Shown here in pieces: positions 38,600 through 40,086 of a stretch of 40,086 nucleotides of DNA (its first letter is position 1; each line of letters begins with the position of its first letter). This DNA comes from a virus. The translations under genes and the position numbers were made by a program. The notes beneath the pieces were generated by a model, which ran no database searches, was not told the origin of the DNA, and saw only the letters and a list, made by a program, of their open reading frames with translations. Where the stretch lies: positions 1-40,086 of the IMG/VR virus record IMGVR_UViG_3300033571_016612; one strand, given 5' to 3'.

Positions 38600-39205
38600 A
38601 TGATAGACGTAAAATGTCTACACTGTAATAAAATTTTTAAAAAAGCACCATATGAAATTAAAAGAACTAAAAATAGAAATTTTTGCTCCAGAGATTGTTT
38701 CAATAATCATCAAAGAAGTGATAGAAAAAACAATATAAAAGAGTGTAAATACTGCGGAAAAAAATTTTACAAAAGACCGGTAGACCAAAAGAAAACAAAA
38801 AATGATTTTTGTTCCAGAAGTTGTGCTGCAACTTATAACAATACTCACAAAACTCAAGGAACAAGAGTTTCCAAACTAGAGTTATTCTTACAAGAAGAAT
38901 TGACCAAAAGGTATTCCTATGAGTTTCTTTTCAATCGAAAAGATGCTATCAATTCCGAATTAGACATTTATATACCTGAACTCAAATTGGCGTTTGAACT
39001 TAACGGAATTTTTCATTATGAACCTATATATGGGCAAGAAAAATTGAATCAAATCCAAAATAACGATAATCGTAAGTTTCAGTCTTGTCTAGAAGAAAAG
39101 ATTGAACTTTGCGTCATAGATACATCTTGGATAAAGTACAATAAAATTCAAAACTTTATAAAGATTTTAAATATAATAGAAAATATTATATTTAATAAAT
39201 TATAA
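38600..39205 (+). CDS. EDxHD/Vsr-like homing endonuclease (201 aa)
   Basis: The N-terminal half holds two zinc-finger units (CLHCNKIFKK with FCSRDCFNNH, and CKYCGKKFYKRP with FCSRSCAATY). The C-terminal half is a PD-(D/E)xK-type nuclease of the Vsr/EDxHD group: RKDAINSELDIYIPELKLAF (acidic residues), ELNGIFHYEPIYG (Asn-Gly-x-x-His) and NDNRKFQSC, plus a final helix. Such proteins are free-standing homing nucleases in large phages. It is on the plus strand, opposite to the tRNA genes on both sides, which suggests a separate insertion into the cluster. Confidence 0.87.
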   Translation: MIDVKCLHCNKIFKKAPYEIKRTKNRNFCSRDCFNNHQRSDRKNNIKECKYCGKKFYKRPVDQKKTKNDFCSRSCAATYNNTHKTQGTRVSKLELFLQEELTKRYSYEFLFNRKDAINSELDIYIPELKLAFELNGIFHYEPIYGQEKLNQIQNNDNRKFQSCLEEKIELCVIDTSWIKYNKIQNFIKILNIIENIIFNKL

Positions 39206-39211
39206 AGTAAG

Positions 39212-39298
39212 CAGAAGTGACTAGATTCGAACTAGTGGAGGTGTTACCCTCATTTGTTTTCAAGACAAACGCAATAAACCAGACTCTGCCACACTTCC
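39212..39298 (-). tRNA. tRNA-Ser (anticodon TGA)
   Basis: Minus strand: acceptor GGAAGTG/CACTTCT (one G-T), anticodon arm TTTGT-CTTGAAA-ACAAA, long variable arm, T arm ACTAG-TTCGAAT-CTAGT, discriminator G. A class II tRNA as expected for Ser. Confidence 0.9.
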
Positions 39299-39303
39299 AT
39301 ATC

Positions 39304-39339
39304 AGTTTCTACTATTTTTAGAGGGCATCGAGAAACTGA
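39304..39339. repeat. hairpin between tRNA-Ser and tRNA-Arg
   Basis: AGTTTCT and AGAAACT (7 bp), separated by about 21 nt. Possible processing or terminator element. Confidence 0.4.
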
Positions 39340-39355
39340 AAAACATAACACCCTA

Positions 39356-39429
39356 CACCCAATCCAGGATTTGAACCTGGGGCACCTTGGGTCGTAACCA
39401 AGTACTCTAGTCCGCTGATCTAATTGGGT
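39356..39429 (-). tRNA. tRNA-Arg (anticodon ACG)
   Basis: Minus strand: acceptor ACCCAAT/ATTGGGT, anticodon arm CTTGG-TTACGAC-CCAAG, T arm CCAGG-TTCAAAT-CCTGG, discriminator G. Anticodon ACG (Arg). All arms intact. Confidence 0.88.
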
Positions 39430-39433
39430 ATGG

Positions 39434-39504
39434 CACGGAATGCAAGAATCGAACTCGCATCAAGAGGTTTGGAATCTCTTGTCTTACCATTAGACGAATT
39501 CCGC
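39434..39504 (-). tRNA. tRNA-Trp (anticodon CCA), one A-C mismatch in anticodon stem
   Basis: Minus strand: acceptor GCGGAAT/ATTCCGT, D stem GTCT/AGAC, T arm GCGAG-TTCGATT-CTTGC, anticodon stem AGAGA/CCTCT with A31-C39 mismatch, loop TTCCAAA. Position counting puts CCA at 34-36 (Trp), and the discriminator G fits Trp. A TCC (Gly) reading would require a non-pairing stem. Confidence 0.75.
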
Positions 39505-39601
39505 TTAATGAAAGAGTTAAAAGGGTGTTATTCTAGCATTGAATTACGAACTCAATAATAAAGGATTTATATTTAATTGTCAATGTTCTTTGTGATGTAT
39601 C
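39505..39601. other. short spacer after the tRNA cluster
   Basis: AT-rich DNA with no clear gene. It leads into the 62-aa ORF on the minus strand. Confidence 0.5.
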
Positions 39602-39790
39602 TCAATCACTAGTTGTCTGGGTCCTCTGTATCCGGTGACCCCGCATCTTCAACCGCAACTCCATCTGTGATACGGATAAGGACAAATCCTTATTGCTGGA
39701 TTGCAGCGCCGATGATGTTGATTTCAGTGCAGATAGCGTTGAATCAAGATTCTGAATCCTGCTACTCGTTGTTAGTTTGTCGCTATTCAT
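39602..39790 (-). CDS. 62-aa putative coiled-coil protein
   Basis: Reads MNSDKLTTSSRIQNLDSTLS, then ALKSTSSALQSSNKDLSLSV, with heptad-like Leu spacing and a basic end (RGHRIQRTQTTSD). It starts 75 bp downstream of the adhesin stop (39865) on the same strand. Its higher GC and serine-rich helix resemble the tail-associated genes. No ribosome site is clear, so it may be spurious or a small fibre-associated chaperone. Confidence 0.4.
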   Translation of the reverse strand: MNSDKLTTSSRIQNLDSTLSALKSTSSALQSSNKDLSLSVSQMELRLKMRGHRIQRTQTTSD

Positions 39791-39864
39791 ACAGTTGAAA
39801 ATCTGTCATATTATTTATTTAATTAAAGTATAAAAATTATACTTCAAAAAATAAGTAACAAGAA

Positions 39865-40086
39865 TCAAATAGTAACCCACCGGAAGGCACGCACGCAGAA
39901 GGTGCCCGTCTTAGTGAAGTTGTACGTATTACCAAAGCCAAAGTACAGAGAACAACCGATAGCAGCACTAATCTCCGTAGAAGACCAATAATAGGCGGAG
40001 GAGAAAGAGTCTTTTGCATTCTTATATGCGAGTTTAAGTTCCTCAATCGTGGGAACATGCCACTGAGAAGGGGTGAATCCATGAGA
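39865..40086 (-). CDS. DUF1566-type (C-type-lectin-like) phage adhesin, C-terminal 73 aa
   Basis: Frame reading from the right edge ends TGA at 39865-39867. It contains QWHVPTIEELKLAYKNAKDS, then AYYWSSTEISAAIGC, FGFGNTYNFTKTGTFCVRAF and a final RWVTI. YWSSTE..., Phe-Gly-rich middle and VRAFR end are hallmarks of the DUF1566/FGE-lectin-like domain used in many phage tail and baseplate proteins. The start and N-terminus are outside the window. A different frame over the same DNA (39837-40082) gives a longer ORF but with a nonsensical Leu/Arg/Pro composition, so it is rejected. Confidence 0.8.
   Translation of the reverse strand, partial: SHGFTPSQWHVPTIEELKLAYKNAKDSFSSAYYWSSTEISAAIGCSLYFGFGNTYNFTKTGTFCVRAFRWVTI

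Noticed and set aside
39837-40082. 81-aa ORF at the right end
   Set aside because: Composition is unnatural (Leu/Arg/Pro runs), while the other frame carries the clear DUF1566 domain ending at 39865.

Overview
This window looks like part of a T4-like cyanophage (a myovirus of marine or freshwater picocyanobacteria). The evidence is a complete psbA (photosystem II D1), two high-light-inducible (HLIP) genes, very large collagen/beta-helix-like tail fibre proteins, T4-type late promoter motifs (TATAAATA-like), many small conserved cyanophage-style ORFs, homing endonucleases, a tRNA cluster and AT-rich DNA. Almost every gene is on the minus strand; only a 63-aa ORF (18518) and a homing endonuclease (38600) are on the plus strand.

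Layout, left to right. 1-8622: three virion genes (a giant repeat-rich fibre running off the left edge, a 109-aa protein, and a 1331-aa fibre or beta-helix protein). 8693-12295: HNH nuclease, metallophosphoesterase, a terminase-like ATPase lacking the nuclease half, a small ATP-dependent DNA ligase and a GIY-YIG homing nuclease. 12368-17584: psbA, a tRNA-Gly and an odd tRNA-like gene, a flotillin/SPFH membrane protein, a second tRNA-like gene with a very large insert, two copies of a structured repeat, and a DUF2828/Ro60-like (TROVE-like helical + vWA) protein. 17697-19245: two leucine-rich-repeat-variant proteins, small ORFs and two HLIPs. 19331-27688: a compact surface-sugar operon with heptose activation (SIS isomerase, GHMP kinase, a fused HAD phosphatase-nucleotidyltransferase, NDP-sugar epimerase), two tandem methyltransferases and four glycosyltransferase genes, including a GT11 fucosyltransferase. 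27824-30331: small membrane and hypothetical proteins and a Dps-like ferritin. 30404-33179: a cyanobacterial SLH-porin, a host-type HNH protein and a second metallophosphoesterase. 33275-37954: a tRNA-Val with abnormal elbow loops, an unknown gene, and a NAD+ salvage unit (NMN adenylyltransferase-Nudix, macro domain, nicotinamide phosphoribosyltransferase nadV). nadV is split by a group I intron carrying an HNH homing endonuclease; both splice sites can be read from P1 pairing. 38091-39504: tRNA cluster (Thr-like, Pro, Glu, Ser, Arg, Trp) invaded by an EDxHD/Vsr-like nuclease. 39602-40086: a small coiled-coil ORF and the 3' end of a DUF1566-type (C-type-lectin-like) adhesin.

How it fits together: the phage appears to maintain photosynthesis (psbA, HLIPs), remodel the host envelope (porin, SPFH protein, sugar operon), rebuild NAD+ (nadM-Nudix, nadV, macro), and protect DNA or iron balance (Dps). 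The most unusual candidate system is the Ro60-like vWA protein next to tRNA-shaped RNAs that cannot be ordinary tRNAs. This resembles the bacterial Ro60/Y-RNA pairing, in which YrlA-type Y RNAs mimic tRNA. A second clear novelty is the intron in nadV, together with matched promoter/stem-loop leaders on nadM and nadV. All functions are inferred from sequence reading without database searches.
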